DNA from: FEB-7 sp963698265
GTDB taxonomy: Bacteria > Pseudomonadota > Gammaproteobacteria > Burkholderiales > Usitatibacteraceae
Assembly (NCBI GenBank): GCA_963698265.1
Contig: CAVOQC010000003.1
Coordinates: 124,001 to 188,000, forward strand
Reading direction: 5' to 3'
DNA: 64,000 bases
Every line of letters begins with the position of its first letter. Positions within the stretch are counted from its first letter, which is position 1. The translations under genes were made by a program, and so were the position numbers. Of the stretch, positions 54,301-64,000 are shown piece by piece. Under the pieces are notes generated by a model. The model saw nothing but the letters and a program-made list of their open reading frames with translations, had not been told where the DNA came from and did not search any database.

Positions 54301-54461
54301 GCGCCGGGCAGGTTCGCATTGACCGAGATGGTCGGCGCGTCGAACTGCGGGAGTGCCGCGATGGGGAGGTCCCGGTAGGCGATGAGCCCGGCCACGACGA
54401 ACGCGGCCGAGAGCAGCACCGTCATCACCGGGCGGCGGATGAACGGCTCGGAGACGTTCAC
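51369..54461 (-). CDS. RND efflux permease (MdtB/MdtC-like)
   Basis: A 1030-residue inner-membrane RND permease. The N-terminus SEPFIRRPVMTVLLSAAFVVAGLIAYRDLPIAALP and the composition match the MdtBC/MuxBC and related group. The TM4 aspartates are in GLVVDDAIVMLENI, and GIVKKNAIMMIDFALD is the second-half motif. The start is a GTG at 54461 overlapping the stop of the fusion-protein gene (GTGA). No outer-membrane factor gene follows, so it would borrow one such as the OprM-like channel at 25994-27385. Confidence 0.94.
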   Translation of the reverse strand: MNVSEPFIRRPVMTVLLSAAFVVAGLIAYRDLPIAALPQFDAPTISVNANLPGASPENMASSVAAPLEKQFATIASVSVITSSSTLGNTSITIEFDQNRDIDKAAVDVQAALLRAQRELPVEMTSPPSYRKVNPADSPIIFVSLTSPAMPLSDLDSFAENLISPTLSTLPGVAEVRINGQKRFAVRVNVRPDALAARGLTMDDIALALRQANANSPVGTLDGPRQTLTIEANRQMRRAAEFRPLIVATLPGGKTVRLQDVADVEDSVESLKTASWANGERAITLSVRRQPDANTVATVDAIRAAVPALVAQMPASVNLWVRIDRSEPIRAAIHDVKVTLGITVVLVIAVIFLFLRRPVATIIPALSLPISLIGTFAFMNWLGYSLDNVSLLGITLAVGLVVDDAIVMLENIVRHLEAGDAPMWAALKGSREMGFTIVSISLSLVAVFIPIFFMPGVIGGIFHEFAVVVSIAILVSAGVSLTLIPLLASRFLGRERHDDPSLAWTAWFDRLFRWTLARYAAGLDWCLHRRGTVLGVALGSLVASVALFVAIPKGFFPTEDLGQVLVTAEAVEDISFPAMSELLQKVGRTIGENPAIETVIVNASDSNSGRIFISMKPRGERAPMERVIEEMRASTRRLPGVTVYFNPIQNLRLGGRISKSRYQYVLRSVSDRGLLEGSEAVMARMRADPLFRDVTSDAQLRGLQAQLDIDRDKANALGVQIQDIRTALYSAFGERQVSTIFTATDAFKVIMQAADADRVDESAFEKIYLRSKSGAMVPLASIAKVTRRVGPVSINHQGQLQAITIAFNLAPGASLGEASGRIERFKAEANLPASVLTGWGGDAAAFQASQASQVWLILGAIVVIYVLLGVLYESYIHPITILAGLPSAAVGALVTLWLFRFDLSIIAVIGVLMLIGIVKKNAIMMIDFALDAQRERGMAPAQAIREACLLRFRPIMMTTSAALMGAVPIALGLGAGAELRQPLGLAVVGGLLLSQAVTLFITPVIYLALDRYSGRGPVTESFDKRAGAQAD

Positions 54462-55632
54462 GTCGGCGCCTTCGGGGTCGCCGCCCCTTCGCGCTTGCCC
54501 ACGCCCCTTTCTTCCCGGGCCGGCTTCTCGCCCAGGGTGACGAGGCTGCCGGAGCGCAGGTTCTGCGCGCCTTCCACCACGACCTTCGCGCCGGGGTCCA
54601 CGCCGGAGACTACGGCGATGCCCTCGTCCACGTAGTCGAGCACGACCGGCCGCGAGCTCACCTTGCGGTCCTCGCCCACGACGAAGACGAAGCGGTTCTC
54701 CGGCCCCGTCTGCACCGCCTGGACGGGCACCACGGACGCCGCGGCGAGCTTGCGGGGTGCCACGATCACGTTCACGAACATGCCCGGCCACAGGCGGCTC
54801 GCGCGGTTGTCGAACCGGGCCTTCACGCGGATGGTGCCCGTGGCGCTTTCCACGGCGTTGTCCACGAAGTCGACGCGGCCCTGGAAGTTTTCGCTGCCGC
54901 TATCCGACGAGGCCTCGGCAAGCACCGGGCCCGCCGCGAGCGCGCGCTGCAGGGCGGCAAGCTCCTTCTCCGGCAGCGTGAAGGCGACTTGTATCGGGTC
55001 GATCTGGGTCACGGTGACGAGCACCGTCCCGTTGGGCTGCACGAGGCTCCCCGGCCGCACGCCGATCGCACCCGTGCGCCCGGCGAAGGCGGCGTGGATA
55101 CGCGTGTTGGCGAGCGCGACCTTCGTCGCCTCGACGGCTGCGAGGTCCACGGCGAGCTGTCCCTGCAACGATTCCACCTGGTTCTGCGCGGCGTCGAGCG
55201 CCGACTGCGAGACGAACTTCTGCTCGAAGAGCTGGCGCTGGCGTTCCAGCGTGCGCGTGCCGTTGGCGAGGTCGGCGCGGTCCTTCGCCACCTGCGCCAG
55301 GGACTTTTGCAGGCTCGCCTCCTCGGCGCGGGCGTCGAGGGAGACGAGGAGCTCGCCTTTCGCCACGTTCTGCCCCTCGCGGATGTGCACCTCGCGCACG
55401 GTGCTGGTGATCTGGGCGCGGATGTCGACCGACTGAAGTGCGACCACCGTGCCGTTGGCGCGCAGCCTGACGGGAACGTCGCGCCGGTCCACCGTTGCCA
55501 CCGTCACCGCCACGGCCGCACCCCCGCCTTTGGCCGCCGCGCGCGGCGCCTTGTCGCGGCCCGCGTACCACCACCCGCCCGCGGCCAGCGCGAGCCCGAG
55601 AACGGCGAGGGAGACGAGCGCGCGACGCCGCA

Positions 55633-55633
<1 letters not shown>
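54458..55633 (-). CDS. RND efflux membrane-fusion protein (MdtA-like)
   Basis: A 391-residue periplasmic adaptor with an N-terminal membrane segment (LVSLAVLGLALAAGGWWYAG). The lipoyl and hairpin domains read IRAQITSTVREVHIREGQNVAKGELLVSLDARAEEASLQKSLAQ, followed by the barrel (VDFVDNAVESATGTIRVKARFDN). The start is a GTG at 55633 that overlaps the last base of the M20 peptidase stop (TAGTG). The product pairs with the permease encoded next. Confidence 0.92.
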
Positions 55634-57102
<1,469 letters not shown>

Positions 57103-57196
57103 GGAGCGCTTCCTTCGGGTCTGGAGCGGCAATTCTACTGCCCGCGCCCCGGCACCGCGTAAAATGGCGCCACTCCACTCCTCAGAAGCCATCCCC

Positions 57197-57472
57197 ATGA
57201 AACTCACCGACCTGCACAAGAACCAGGGGCTCAAGATCGAGGGCATTGCCCGCCGCGGCGGCGTAGCCGACCGCTATGGAAAGGGCGCTGGGCTCGTCCC
57301 CGATCGCAAGGAGCAGAGGAAGCTCGACGCCGCCGCGGGCCTCGTGCCCTTCGCCTGCAAGCTGCACGGCGACCTCGTGAAGGAAATCACCGAGCGCGCC
57401 CAGGCCAAGGGCACGGGCATCAACGAGACCGTCGAGGAGCTCCTGAAGAAGGGACTCGCCGCGAAGAAGTAG
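57197..57472 (+). CDS. Small basic protein of unknown function
   Basis: A 91-residue protein starting MKLTDLHKNQGLKIEGIARRGG, rich in Lys and Gly in the first half. The second half reads FACKLHGDLVKEITERAQAKGTGINETVEELLKKGL, resembling a ribbon-helix-helix or similar small helical pair. Closely similar short proteins are known in betaproteobacteria, but I cannot name the family. The start at 57197 is the ATG nearest the conserved-looking part. It stands 12 bases before yaeQ in the same direction and is probably co-transcribed. Confidence 0.7.
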   Translation: MKLTDLHKNQGLKIEGIARRGGVADRYGKGAGLVPDRKEQRKLDAAAGLVPFACKLHGDLVKEITERAQAKGTGINETVEELLKKGLAAKK

Positions 57473-57483
57473 GCGCGGCCCCG

Positions 57484-58026
57484 ATGGCCCTCAAGGCGAC
57501 CATCTTCAAGGCCGAACTCACGGTATCGGACCTGGACCGTGCCCACTACGGGACGCACACGCTGAGGATCGCGCGCCATCCGTCCGAGACCGACGAGCGC
57601 ATGATGGTGCGCGTGCTCGCTTTCGCGCTCAACGCCGACGAGCGCCTCGCGTTCGGCCGCGGCCTGTCGAGCGAAGCCGAGGCCGACCTCTGCCTCACGG
57701 ACCTCACCGGCGCCATCGACCTGTGGGTGGACGTGGGCCTTCCGGACGAGCGCGAGATCCGCAAGGCCTCGGGCCGGGCCGCGCGGGTGGCGGTCTACAC
57801 CTACGGCACCGGCGCGGAACTCTGGTGGAAGCAGAATGCGGAGGCAATGGCGCGCCTCCCGAACGTTGCCGTGATCGACCTTCCCGTCGAGACGACCCGC
57901 GCGATGGCAGCGCGGGCCGCGCGCAGCATGAAGCTCCAGTGCACCATCCAGGAGGGCCACGTCTGGCTCGCCGACGACCAGGTCTCGCTCGCGATCGAAC
58001 CCCTGGTTCGCCAGGCTGCGGCATGA
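57484..58026 (+). CDS. yaeQ: YaeQ family protein
   Basis: A 180-residue protein of the YaeQ family, with typical stretches ATIFKAELTVSDLDRAHYGTHTLRIARHPSETDERMMVRVLAFALNADE and DLWVDVGLPDEREIRKASGRAARV. The family has a nuclease-like (PD-(D/E)XK) fold, but no activity is known; in E. coli it was linked to RfaH suppression. The stop overlaps the GDSL gene start by four bases (ATGA). Confidence 0.95.
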   Translation: MALKATIFKAELTVSDLDRAHYGTHTLRIARHPSETDERMMVRVLAFALNADERLAFGRGLSSEAEADLCLTDLTGAIDLWVDVGLPDEREIRKASGRAARVAVYTYGTGAELWWKQNAEAMARLPNVAVIDLPVETTRAMAARAARSMKLQCTIQEGHVWLADDQVSLAIEPLVRQAAA

Positions 58027-58640
58027 AAGGCCTTCGCGCCGTCCTGCTCACCTTGGCCGCCCTCGTCGTCGCGGCCTGCGGCCCGTCGGTGCCGAAGATC
58101 CCGAGGCTCGACGCCGGCGCCGTTGTCCTCGCCTTCGGCGACAGCCTCACCTTCGGCACGGGCGCGGCGCCCGCGCAGGCCTACCCGGCGGTGCTCGCGC
58201 GCCTCATCTCGCGCAAGGTCGTGGCCGCGGGAGTACCCGGCGAGACGAGCGAGGAGGGCCTTGCGCGCCTGCCCTCCGTGCTGGACGAGGTGAAGCCGCA
58301 ACTCCTCGTGCTCTGTCACGGCGGCAACGATTTCCTGCGCAAGATGGGCGAGGAAGGCGCATCGCAGAACGTGCGCGCCATGATCCGCCTCGCACAGTCC
58401 CGCGGCATTTCCGTCGTGCTGCTGGCCACGCCCAAGCCCGGCTTCGGCACCTCGAAGGTGAAATTCTACGAGGAGGTCGCGAAGGAACTCGCCATTCCCG
58501 TGGAAACCGAGGTGCTCCCCGACGTGCTGGGCTCGCGTTCCCTCAAGAGCGACCTCGTGCACCCCAACGCCGAGGGCTACGCGGTGATCGCGGAGGCCGT
58601 CGCCGGCCTGCTGCGCGCCTCGGGCGCGGTGGGAAAGTAG
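58023..58640 (+). CDS. GDSL-type esterase/lipase lipoprotein (TesA-like)
   Basis: A 205-residue SGNH hydrolase. A lipobox is present (LAALVVAAC). Block I is LAFGDSLTFGTG, block III LCHGGNDFLR, and the catalytic Asp/His block DLVHPNAEGYAVIAEAV. It resembles the arylesterase/lysophospholipase TesA group, probably in the periplasm or at the outer membrane. The ATG at 58023 overlaps the yaeQ stop, so it is translationally coupled. It converges on the SET gene (six-base gap). Confidence 0.93.
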   Translation: MKGLRAVLLTLAALVVAACGPSVPKIPRLDAGAVVLAFGDSLTFGTGAAPAQAYPAVLARLISRKVVAAGVPGETSEEGLARLPSVLDEVKPQLLVLCHGGNDFLRKMGEEGASQNVRAMIRLAQSRGISVVLLATPKPGFGTSKVKFYEEVAKELAIPVETEVLPDVLGSRSLKSDLVHPNAEGYAVIAEAVAGLLRASGAVGK

Positions 58641-58646
58641 CCGCCG

Positions 58647-59069
58647 CTAGATCCAGCCGCGGCAGCGCGCCGCGCCGCAGCGGCAGGCGAGCCTGCCCTC
58701 GTGGTGGCTGTCCTCGTAGTCCACGGTGAGTTCCTCGCCCTTCGCGATGGCGCGCAGCGCGTAGAACTCCGCGCGGTCCTTCGTGCGGCGCATGAAGGTG
58801 TTCGGCGCGCAGGAGTGGTTGATGAAGCGAAATCCCGTGCGCATGCCGCGCGCGTCGATCGCCTTGCGGTCCAGTTCCACGATGGCGACGATCGCGAGCT
58901 TCGCCGCCCGCCGCCGCGCTTCCGCGATTGCCACCACCTCGCCCTCGAACTCGCCGATCTTCGCGCGCCGGGCGATCGCGCAGCCGGCGAAAAGGCCGCG
59001 GCCGGTGATCGGGCTTCGCGCCACGAAGAGCGCGTCGTGGGCCGGCGAGGAAAACACGACGCGTTTCAT
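58647..59069 (-). CDS. SET-domain protein
   Basis: A 140-residue protein with a compact SET methyltransferase domain. The motifs are SPITGRGLFAG, FRFINHSCAPNTFMRR (the NHS-C-PN motif), and ELTVDYEDS (the DY motif). A post-SET-like Cys cluster is near the end (CRCGAARCRG). Bacterial SET proteins of this size may methylate lysine in unknown targets, or be inactive. The ATG at 59069 is the best start; one six codons upstream is possible. Confidence 0.85.
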   Translation of the reverse strand: MKRVVFSSPAHDALFVARSPITGRGLFAGCAIARRAKIGEFEGEVVAIAEARRRAAKLAIVAIVELDRKAIDARGMRTGFRFINHSCAPNTFMRRTKDRAEFYALRAIAKGEELTVDYEDSHHEGRLACRCGAARCRGWI

Positions 59070-59155
59070 GGGACCAAAGTCTAGCATCGCAGCCCTTTCC
59101 CGAACTTCCGCCCCGCGCCCGTGTCCACGAGCTTTTGAAGGGAAATCCTGCCGCC

Positions 59156-59783
59156 ATGATCCGCACCGCCGCCCTGCTTCTTTCCGCCGCCCTCGCGGCC
59201 CTGCCCGCTCCTCGCCGCCACCGAGGAGCCTGCCTTCGAAACGCTGAGGCAATCCGGCGAGTTCGAGATCCGCAGCTACGCACCGATGATCGTCGCGGAA
59301 ACGACGGTCGAGGGCGACCTGTGGAGCGCATCGAACGACGGCTTTCGCGTGATCGCCGGCTACATCTTCGGCAACAACGCTTCGGTCCGCGGGCCGGGCG
59401 CCGAGCAGGTCGCAATGACGGCGCCGGTTACCGTCGAGCCCGCCTCCGAGCGCATCGCCATGACCGCTCCCGTGACGACGGAGCGCTCGGGCGAACGCTT
59501 CCGGATGCACTTCGTCATGCCCTCGCGCTACACGCTGGACACGCTCCCGAAGCCTCTCGACGATCGCGTGAGGCTGCGCGAGGTCCCGGCGCGCAGGATG
59601 GCGGTGCTCCGGTTCTCCGGCTTCACCGGCGAGGACAAGGTCGCGGACAAGACCGGGGAGCTTCTCGCCCGGGTCCGCGCGGAAGGGCTCGAGGCCGCGG
59701 GTGCCCCGCAGCTCGCGCGCTACGACCCGCCGTGGACGCTGCCCTTCCTGCGGCGAAACGAGCTCATGGTGCCCGTGCGCTGA
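59156..59783 (+). pseudogene. SOUL heme-binding family protein, frameshifted in the signal peptide
   Basis: Two frames together give an exported SOUL/HBP protein. The ATG at 59156 opens a signal peptide (MIRTAALLLSAALAALP); near 59205-59215 the frame must shift (one extra base) to continue as LLAATEEPAFETLRQSGEFEIRSYAPMIVAETTVEG and on to VAMTAPVTVEP, RIAMTAPVTTER, a SOUL signature (the MTAPV repeat). The rest, through 59783, is intact. Either the gene is broken or the extra base is a sequence error. A start inside at 59286 would give a cytoplasmic truncated form. Confidence 0.75.
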
Positions 59784-60991
59784 GCGCATCCCGACGCGTC
59801 ACCCGCCACGCGATCACGCCCGCGGCCGCGAGCATCGCCGCGGCGACGAAGAACGCCATGCCCGGTACGTGCAGCCCGTCGCCCTTCGCGATGGACTGCG
59901 CGAAGACCTGCGTGAAGAGGGTCGGCCCGATCATCCCGGTGATCGCCTGCAGGCTCGCGGTCGCGCCCTGCAGCTGCCCCTGCTCGGAAGCGCCCACGCG
60001 CCGGCTCATGATCGCCTGCGCCGACGGGCCCCGCGAGCCCCCACAGCGCCATCACCGGAATGCCGCACAGGAAGACCCAGCCCGCGGGCGCGCCACCATA
60101 GATCGCCATCCCGGCCGCGCCGAAGGCGAGCCCCGCCGCGAGCGCGCGCCGCTCGCCGATGCGCTTGACCACCGGCCGGATCATCCCGCCCTGCACGATC
60201 ATCGAGCACACGCCCACGGCGGCGAGCACCAGGCCCACGGCCATCGTGCCCCAGCCGTAGCGGTAGCCCATGTAGAGCACCGTGATCGCCGGGAACACCA
60301 CGTGGGAGAGCTGCATGAGGAAGAGCACCGCGGCGACGCCGTAGAGCTCGCGGTGCGTGCGCAGGAGCTTCAGCGACCCCACGGGATTGGCCCGCTTCCA
60401 GGAAAACGGCGCGCGCCTGTCCTTCGGGAGCGATTCCGGCAGCACGAAGTAGCCGTACGCGGCGTTGGCGAGCGCGAGCGCCCCGGCCACCCAGAACGGC
60501 AGTCGCGGGTCGACGCCGCCCAGCACGCCGCCCAGGGCGGGCCCCAGCGTGAAACCCAGTCCGAACCCGGCGCCGACCATGCCGAAGGCGGCCGCGCGCT
60601 TCTCCTGCGGGGTGACGTCCGCGATGTAGGCGAACGCGGTCGCGACGCTCGCCGCGGTGATCCCCGAGATCACGCGCCCGACGAAGAGCCAGGCGAGGTT
60701 CGGGGCGAGGGCCATGAGGAAATAGTCGAGGCCCAGGCCGAAGCAGGAGACGAGGATCACGGGCCGGCGGCCGAAGCGGTCCGAGACCGCGCCCAGGAGC
60801 GGCATGAACACGAACTGCATCAGCGCCCAGGCGGTGCCGAAGACGCCGTAGACCGCGGCCGCGCGCGCCGTGTCGCCGCCCTCGAAACTCTCCACGAGCT
60901 TGGGCAGCACCGGGATCACGATGCCCATGGCGATCACGTCCACCACCACGAGGATGAAGATGAAGACGAGCGCGGCGGGACGGGCGGGCAT
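59764..60991 (-). pseudogene. MFS transporter (TCR/Tet-like), frameshifted near the C-terminus
   Basis: A major facilitator protein of the 12-helix tetracycline-resistance-like group: LVVVDVIAMGIVIPVLPKLV, GAVSDRFGRRPVILVS (the loop 2-3 motif), FVGRVISGITAAS. From the ATG at 60991 the frame is intact for about 320 residues, up to VMALWGLAGP near 60025. The last two to three helices (ASEQGQLQGATASLQAITGMIGPTLFTQVF) continue in another frame to 59764. A one-base extra in GGGCCCGTCGG would explain it. The substrate is unknown; family resemblance does not imply antibiotic resistance. Confidence 0.8.
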
Positions 60992-61126
60992 GGGACGAAA
61001 GTCGCAGGGAAGCGTGGAGTCTAGCGGAACGGCTCGGCTATCCGGCGCACCGTTGATCCCCGGCAAGGACCGGGCCCGCGCCGCGACTACCGTGGAATCG
61101 GGATACCTTCCCGGAGGTCGTGTGCG

Positions 61127-61621
61127 ATGAAAACCGAAACCTCTCGCCATCCCGACGTGCGGCACCCGCAGTTCTACGCGCCGCGCCATGACGATCCCTA
61201 CCGCGATGCCGGCAAGCCGCCGCAGGGTGCGCGCTGCCCGTCCTGCGGCGTCGTCTTCCGCAACGGCCGCTGGGCCTGGGGCCGCGCGCCGAAGGACGCC
61301 ATCGCGACCACCTGCCCGGCCTGCCTGCGCATCCAGGACCGCTTTCCGGGCGGATACCTGGTGCTCAAGGGGCCATTCGTGCAGGAACATCGCGAGGAAC
61401 TGCGCGCGCTCGTCCGGGCGCGCGAAGCCCACGAGCGCGCCGAGCACCCGCTCGAACGCGTGATGGAAATCGGCGAGCGCCCGCAGGCGCTGGAGATCAC
61501 GACGACCGGCAACCATCTCGCCCGCGCCATCGCGAACGCCGTGCACGCGGCCTACGAAGGAAGCCTCAGGTCGCGCTACGAGCCGGGCGAGAATCTCCTG
61601 CGCGCCGTCTGGACGCGGTAG
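61127..61621 (+). CDS. BCAM0308 family protein
   Basis: A 164-residue protein of the BCAM0308 family, seen in betaproteobacteria and relatives. Its N-terminus is typical (KTETSRHPDVRHPQFYAPRHDDPYRD). Two CxxC pairs (ARCPSCGVVF and TTCPACLRI) suggest zinc binding. The second half is mixed alpha/beta, ending near NAVHAAYEGSLRSRYEPGENLLRAVW. The function is unknown. Its frame is intact despite broken genes on both sides. The 3' end overlaps the convergent ligase remnant. Confidence 0.9.
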   Translation: MKTETSRHPDVRHPQFYAPRHDDPYRDAGKPPQGARCPSCGVVFRNGRWAWGRAPKDAIATTCPACLRIQDRFPGGYLVLKGPFVQEHREELRALVRAREAHERAEHPLERVMEIGERPQALEITTTGNHLARAIANAVHAAYEGSLRSRYEPGENLLRAVWTR

Positions 61622-63032
61622 GGGCCGCGCTCCCCGCCCCGGGCCGCGCTCTCTCGCGCCACACCTGGCGGAACTTGCCGCTCACCGGGTGGGCGTCGAT
61701 CGCGCCCGTCTCGATGCGCACGGTCACGCCGGAGAGTTCCCGGTCGGCCAGGAACCCTTCGAGCGCACGCCGCACGCGGGCCCGTTCGCGCGCTGCTCCA
61801 CCCGCACGCGCATCGCGCTCCGCCCCGCCTGCACGACCTGGAAGCGGTGCACGCCCGCGCCTTCCTCGATCGCCGTGCAGAGCGCCATCGGCAGCACGGG
61901 CACCTCGCGGCCGCGGCTCGTCGCGCAGGCGAAGGATTTCGTCCCGCCGGCCGTCGACGCGGATCACCGGAAGCGGACTGCCGCAGGGGCAGGGCTTCGA
62001 TACGAAAGTGACGCTGTCGCCCAGCTCGTAGCGCACCAGCGGCTGCACGCGGTTGGCGAGGTTGGTAAGGAGGACGGATGCCGAGGGCGTGTCCGGCGGC
62101 ACGGGCCGGCAGTGCTCGTCCACGGGCTCGAGCACCGCCCAGTCGTCGTTCACGTGCAGCGCGCCGTGCGCGCACTCGAAGGCGATGTCGGGGAACTCGG
62201 AGGCCCCGTAGTCGCCCGCCACGCGGCAGCCGAAGGCGCGCTCGATGTGGTCGCGCGACAGGGGTGCGAGCCACTCGCCGCCGTACCACAGCACCGAAGG
62301 CGCGAGCGCGAGGCGCCCCGCATCCTTCTCGTGGGCGAGCGCCCGGAGCACCGTCGCGTAGGAGGCCACCACGGTCGGCCGGAAGCGTTCCAGCGCCGCG
62401 CAGATCTCGCGCAAGGGCGCCGTCACCGGGATCACGCACGCGTTGGCGGCGAACCACGGGTGCAGGGCGCGCAGGCGCTCCCAGCCCACGACGCCCGCGA
62501 AATGCCCCTCGGTGGCCGCGACGAGCGCGTAGCGGTTGCCGGCGAGCGGCGAGCGCCAGTTCCACGCCGGCGAGAGCGCGCCCATGCGCACGGCGCCCAG
62601 CGCGTCGTAGACGGCGAGCGCGTCCGCATCCTGGACGATGAGCCCCGGCACGCCCGTGGTCCCGGAGCTGGAGAAGATCGCGTAGCGGCCGAGGAAGGGC
62701 TCGCCGATGCGCGCGCGGTCCGCGACGAAGCGTTCCACGCCGCTGCGCGTGAGCGGCCGGGTCGGTGACCCAGTCGTCGAAGCGCGCCATGAGGTCCGCC
62801 TTGTGGACCGGGGGCAGGTCCGCGAGACGCAGGGCGCGGTCGGCGAGTCCCTTCCAGGCGCGGCGATAGAAGGCCGACTCGCGGCGGGTGCGCTCCAGTG
62901 AGAGCGCGCGAGGCGCGCGTCGCGCGCGCGCGCGATCGCCTCGCGGCCCGCGGCCTGCGTCCAGCACGCATCCGCCGTGGCTGCCGCGCACCGCCACATC
63001 GCATCGAGAAAGGTCCACTCGCCGCGCTTCAC
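61566..63032 (-). pseudogene. Adenylate-forming ligase-like gene (phenylacetate-CoA ligase/CoF type), frameshifted
   Basis: Read across frames this resembles a PaaK-like AMP-binding enzyme: IFSSSGTTGVPGLIVQD (the phosphate loop), YGASEFPDIAFE and VRYELGDSVTFVSKPCPCGSPLPVIRVDGRRDEIL. The frame changes near 62905, 62765, 61915 and 61790. The first part starts at the GTG at 63032 (MKRGEWTFLDAMWRC). The central 260 residues, including the ATP site, form one open piece. Acyl or amino-acid activation is likely for the intact ancestor; the C-terminal domain is broken. Sequence errors could mimic this. Confidence 0.75.
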
Positions 63033-63157
63033 GACCGCGCCCTCGCGCCATGTCCCAGCTTCCCTTCTACCCCATCCGGCGACAGGGGGAACCCCGGCTG
63101 GATCAGGAAATCCGCGCTTCTCCCGGGCGCGAGGTCCCCTCGTGTAGACTTTTCGCC

Positions 63158-63460
63158 GTGCGCCGCCTCCTTCACGCCCTCTTCCTCTGCCTCGCGCTGC
63201 TCGGCTTCCAGCAGCAGCTGGCCGTGCACGCGTACGCGCACCTCGCCAACGCCCGGACGGAAGGCCTCACCGCGCCGGGCAATGGCGCGGCCTGCGCCAC
63301 CTGCGAGATCCTCGCTTCCGGCAGCGACGGCGTCTCCGCCTTCCTCCCCGAGGATGCGCCGGCGTACGCCGATGGCGTGGTGGCCTCCGGCCGCTTCTTC
63401 TCCCGTGCCGCCGCGGCACCGGCCTGCTACCGCTCCCGGGCGCCACCCGTCCTCTCCTGA
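63158..63460 (+). CDS. Small exported Cys/His-containing protein upstream of an outer-membrane gene
   Basis: A 100-residue protein with a signal peptide (RRLLHALFLCLALLGFQQQLAVHAYAH). The mature part has a CATC motif (NGAACATCEILASG) and a Ser/Ala-rich end. The start is a GTG at 63158, which begins the signal. It resembles small DUF2946-like exported proteins found next to outer-membrane receptor genes in metal-uptake loci. The link is by style only. It lies 69 bases before the next gene, in the same direction. Confidence 0.6.
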   Translation: MRRLLHALFLCLALLGFQQQLAVHAYAHLANARTEGLTAPGNGAACATCEILASGSDGVSAFLPEDAPAYADGVVASGRFFSRAAAAPACYRSRAPPVLS

Positions 63461-63529
63461 AGCGAACCGAAGCCGCAGCGCCGCCCGCGAGGCCGGCCGC
63501 TGCCCGTTCCCCTTTCCAGGAGAAATTCC

Positions 63530-64000
63530 ATGTCCAGACTTCATCTGGTGTCCGGCGCATTGGCGCTGGCACTGTGCGCGGCACCGGCCGCCCGCGCCGC
63601 CACCGAGGCGGACCTCGCGCAGATCCGCGAGGAGATCCGCCAGCTTCGCCAGGCCTACGAGGCGCGCATCGACGCGCTCGAAAGCCGCCTCCGCGCGGCC
63701 GAATCCCGGGCGGCCGAGGCGAAGCCCGCGCAAGCGGCTGCGCCAGCCGCCGCGCCAGCGCCCGCGTCCACGGCTGGCGCCGCGAGCGCCAGCGCCTTCA
63801 ACCCCGCCCTGTCGCTCATCCTGCAGGGCAATTACGCCAGCCTGAAGAACGACCCGGACCAGTACGCCCTCCACGGCTTCGCCCCCGGCGGCGAGATCGG
63901 GCCGGGTAAGCGCGGCTTCAGCCTCGCCGAGTCCGAGATCGTGATCTCGGCCAACGTAGACGAACGGTTCAGCGGCAAGCTCGTCGCCGCGCTGACGCCG
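63530..64000 (+). CDS. Outer-membrane beta-barrel protein (TonB-dependent-receptor-like), 5' part
   Basis: The first 157 codons of a gene that runs off the right edge. A signal peptide (LHLVSGALALALCAAPAARA) is followed by a coiled coil (DLAQIREEIRQLRQAYEARIDALESRLRAAESR), an Ala/Pro linker, then barrel-like sequence (FNPALSLILQGNYASLKNDP, GFSLAESEIVISANVDERFSGKLVAALTP). Similar proteins are commonly annotated as TonB-dependent receptors and lie in metal-uptake loci, but no plug or TonB box is visible here, so the name is loose. An AGGAG ribosome site precedes the ATG. Confidence 0.7.
   Translation, partial: MSRLHLVSGALALALCAAPAARAATEADLAQIREEIRQLRQAYEARIDALESRLRAAESRAAEAKPAQAAAPAAAPAPASTAGAASASAFNPALSLILQGNYASLKNDPDQYALHGFAPGGEIGPGKRGFSLAESEIVISANVDERFSGKLVAALTP

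Noticed and set aside
51834..54635. Plus-strand open frame opposite the RND permease
   Set aside because: His/Arg/Glu-rich shadow with no family match; the minus-strand permease is certain.
59764..60991. Tetracycline-resistance gene
   Set aside because: The MFS subgroup resembles Tet transporters, but the frame is broken and family similarity does not establish substrate.

Overview
The window is a GC-rich (by eye about two thirds G+C or more), densely coded stretch of a bacterial chromosome. I see no insertion sequence, phage gene, CRISPR array, tRNA or rRNA. The gene families point to a betaproteobacterium: a DUF2863 protein, a BCAM0308-family protein, EF-P with Arg32 next to its rhamnosyltransferase EarP, and Gram-negative envelope systems. 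Identification is by family recognition from reading the translations; no database search was run. Many genes are coupled by 1-4 bp start/stop overlaps (ATGA, GTGA, TGATG), which decided several starts.

Layout. 0-5.5 kb: end of dsbB, a Tat-exported PhoD phosphatase, a small exported protein with a clear terminator, an unknown protein with a possible permuted papain-like His/Cys pair, then TauE/SDR. 5.5-12 kb: a papain-like/alpha-beta-hydrolase fusion, small proteins, YajD, and a coupled carbonic anhydrase / O-methyltransferase / epimerase run, then a HlyIII-type membrane protein. 12-25 kb: Kup potassium transporter, glycine-zipper protein with Pro/Ala repeats, a three-gene envelope operon, SRAP protein facing an exonuclease-GIY-YIG fusion, a LysR gene, DUF2237/DUF2863, AraC, an esterase, a DsrC-like protein without its C-terminal cysteine, and efp/earP. 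26-32.6 kb: a tripartite RND efflux operon divergent from its TetR repressor, with an AcrR-like operator lying on a strong promoter. 32.6-35.2 kb: ArsR/SRPBCC genes and a cold-shock gene with long leader and terminator. 35.2-42.8 kb: PPK2, parC, parE, an HtrA-like protease, a GST and a small coiled-coil protein. 42.9-47.8 kb: an unknown lipoprotein, gene remnants, and an intact ECF sigma factor beside a protein kinase-TPR gene broken by at least four frameshifts. 47.8-57.1 kb: asnS, a second PPK2 of another class, a lipocalin-like protein, and an M20 peptidase / membrane-fusion / RND-permease operon. 57.2-64 kb: small protein, YaeQ, GDSL esterase, SET protein, then three frame-disrupted genes (SOUL, MFS, adenylate-forming ligase) around an intact BCAM0308 gene, and the start of an outer-membrane barrel gene running off the window.

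Most of the content is housekeeping or envelope physiology: two efflux systems, DNA topology and repair, polyphosphate metabolism and translation (EF-P modification, AsnRS). I do not see a clear novel defence or biosynthetic system. The most interesting items are the papain-hydrolase fusion, the variant DsrC, the broken ECF sigma/kinase module with neighbouring gene remnants, and the regulatory palindromes in otherwise very GC-rich DNA.
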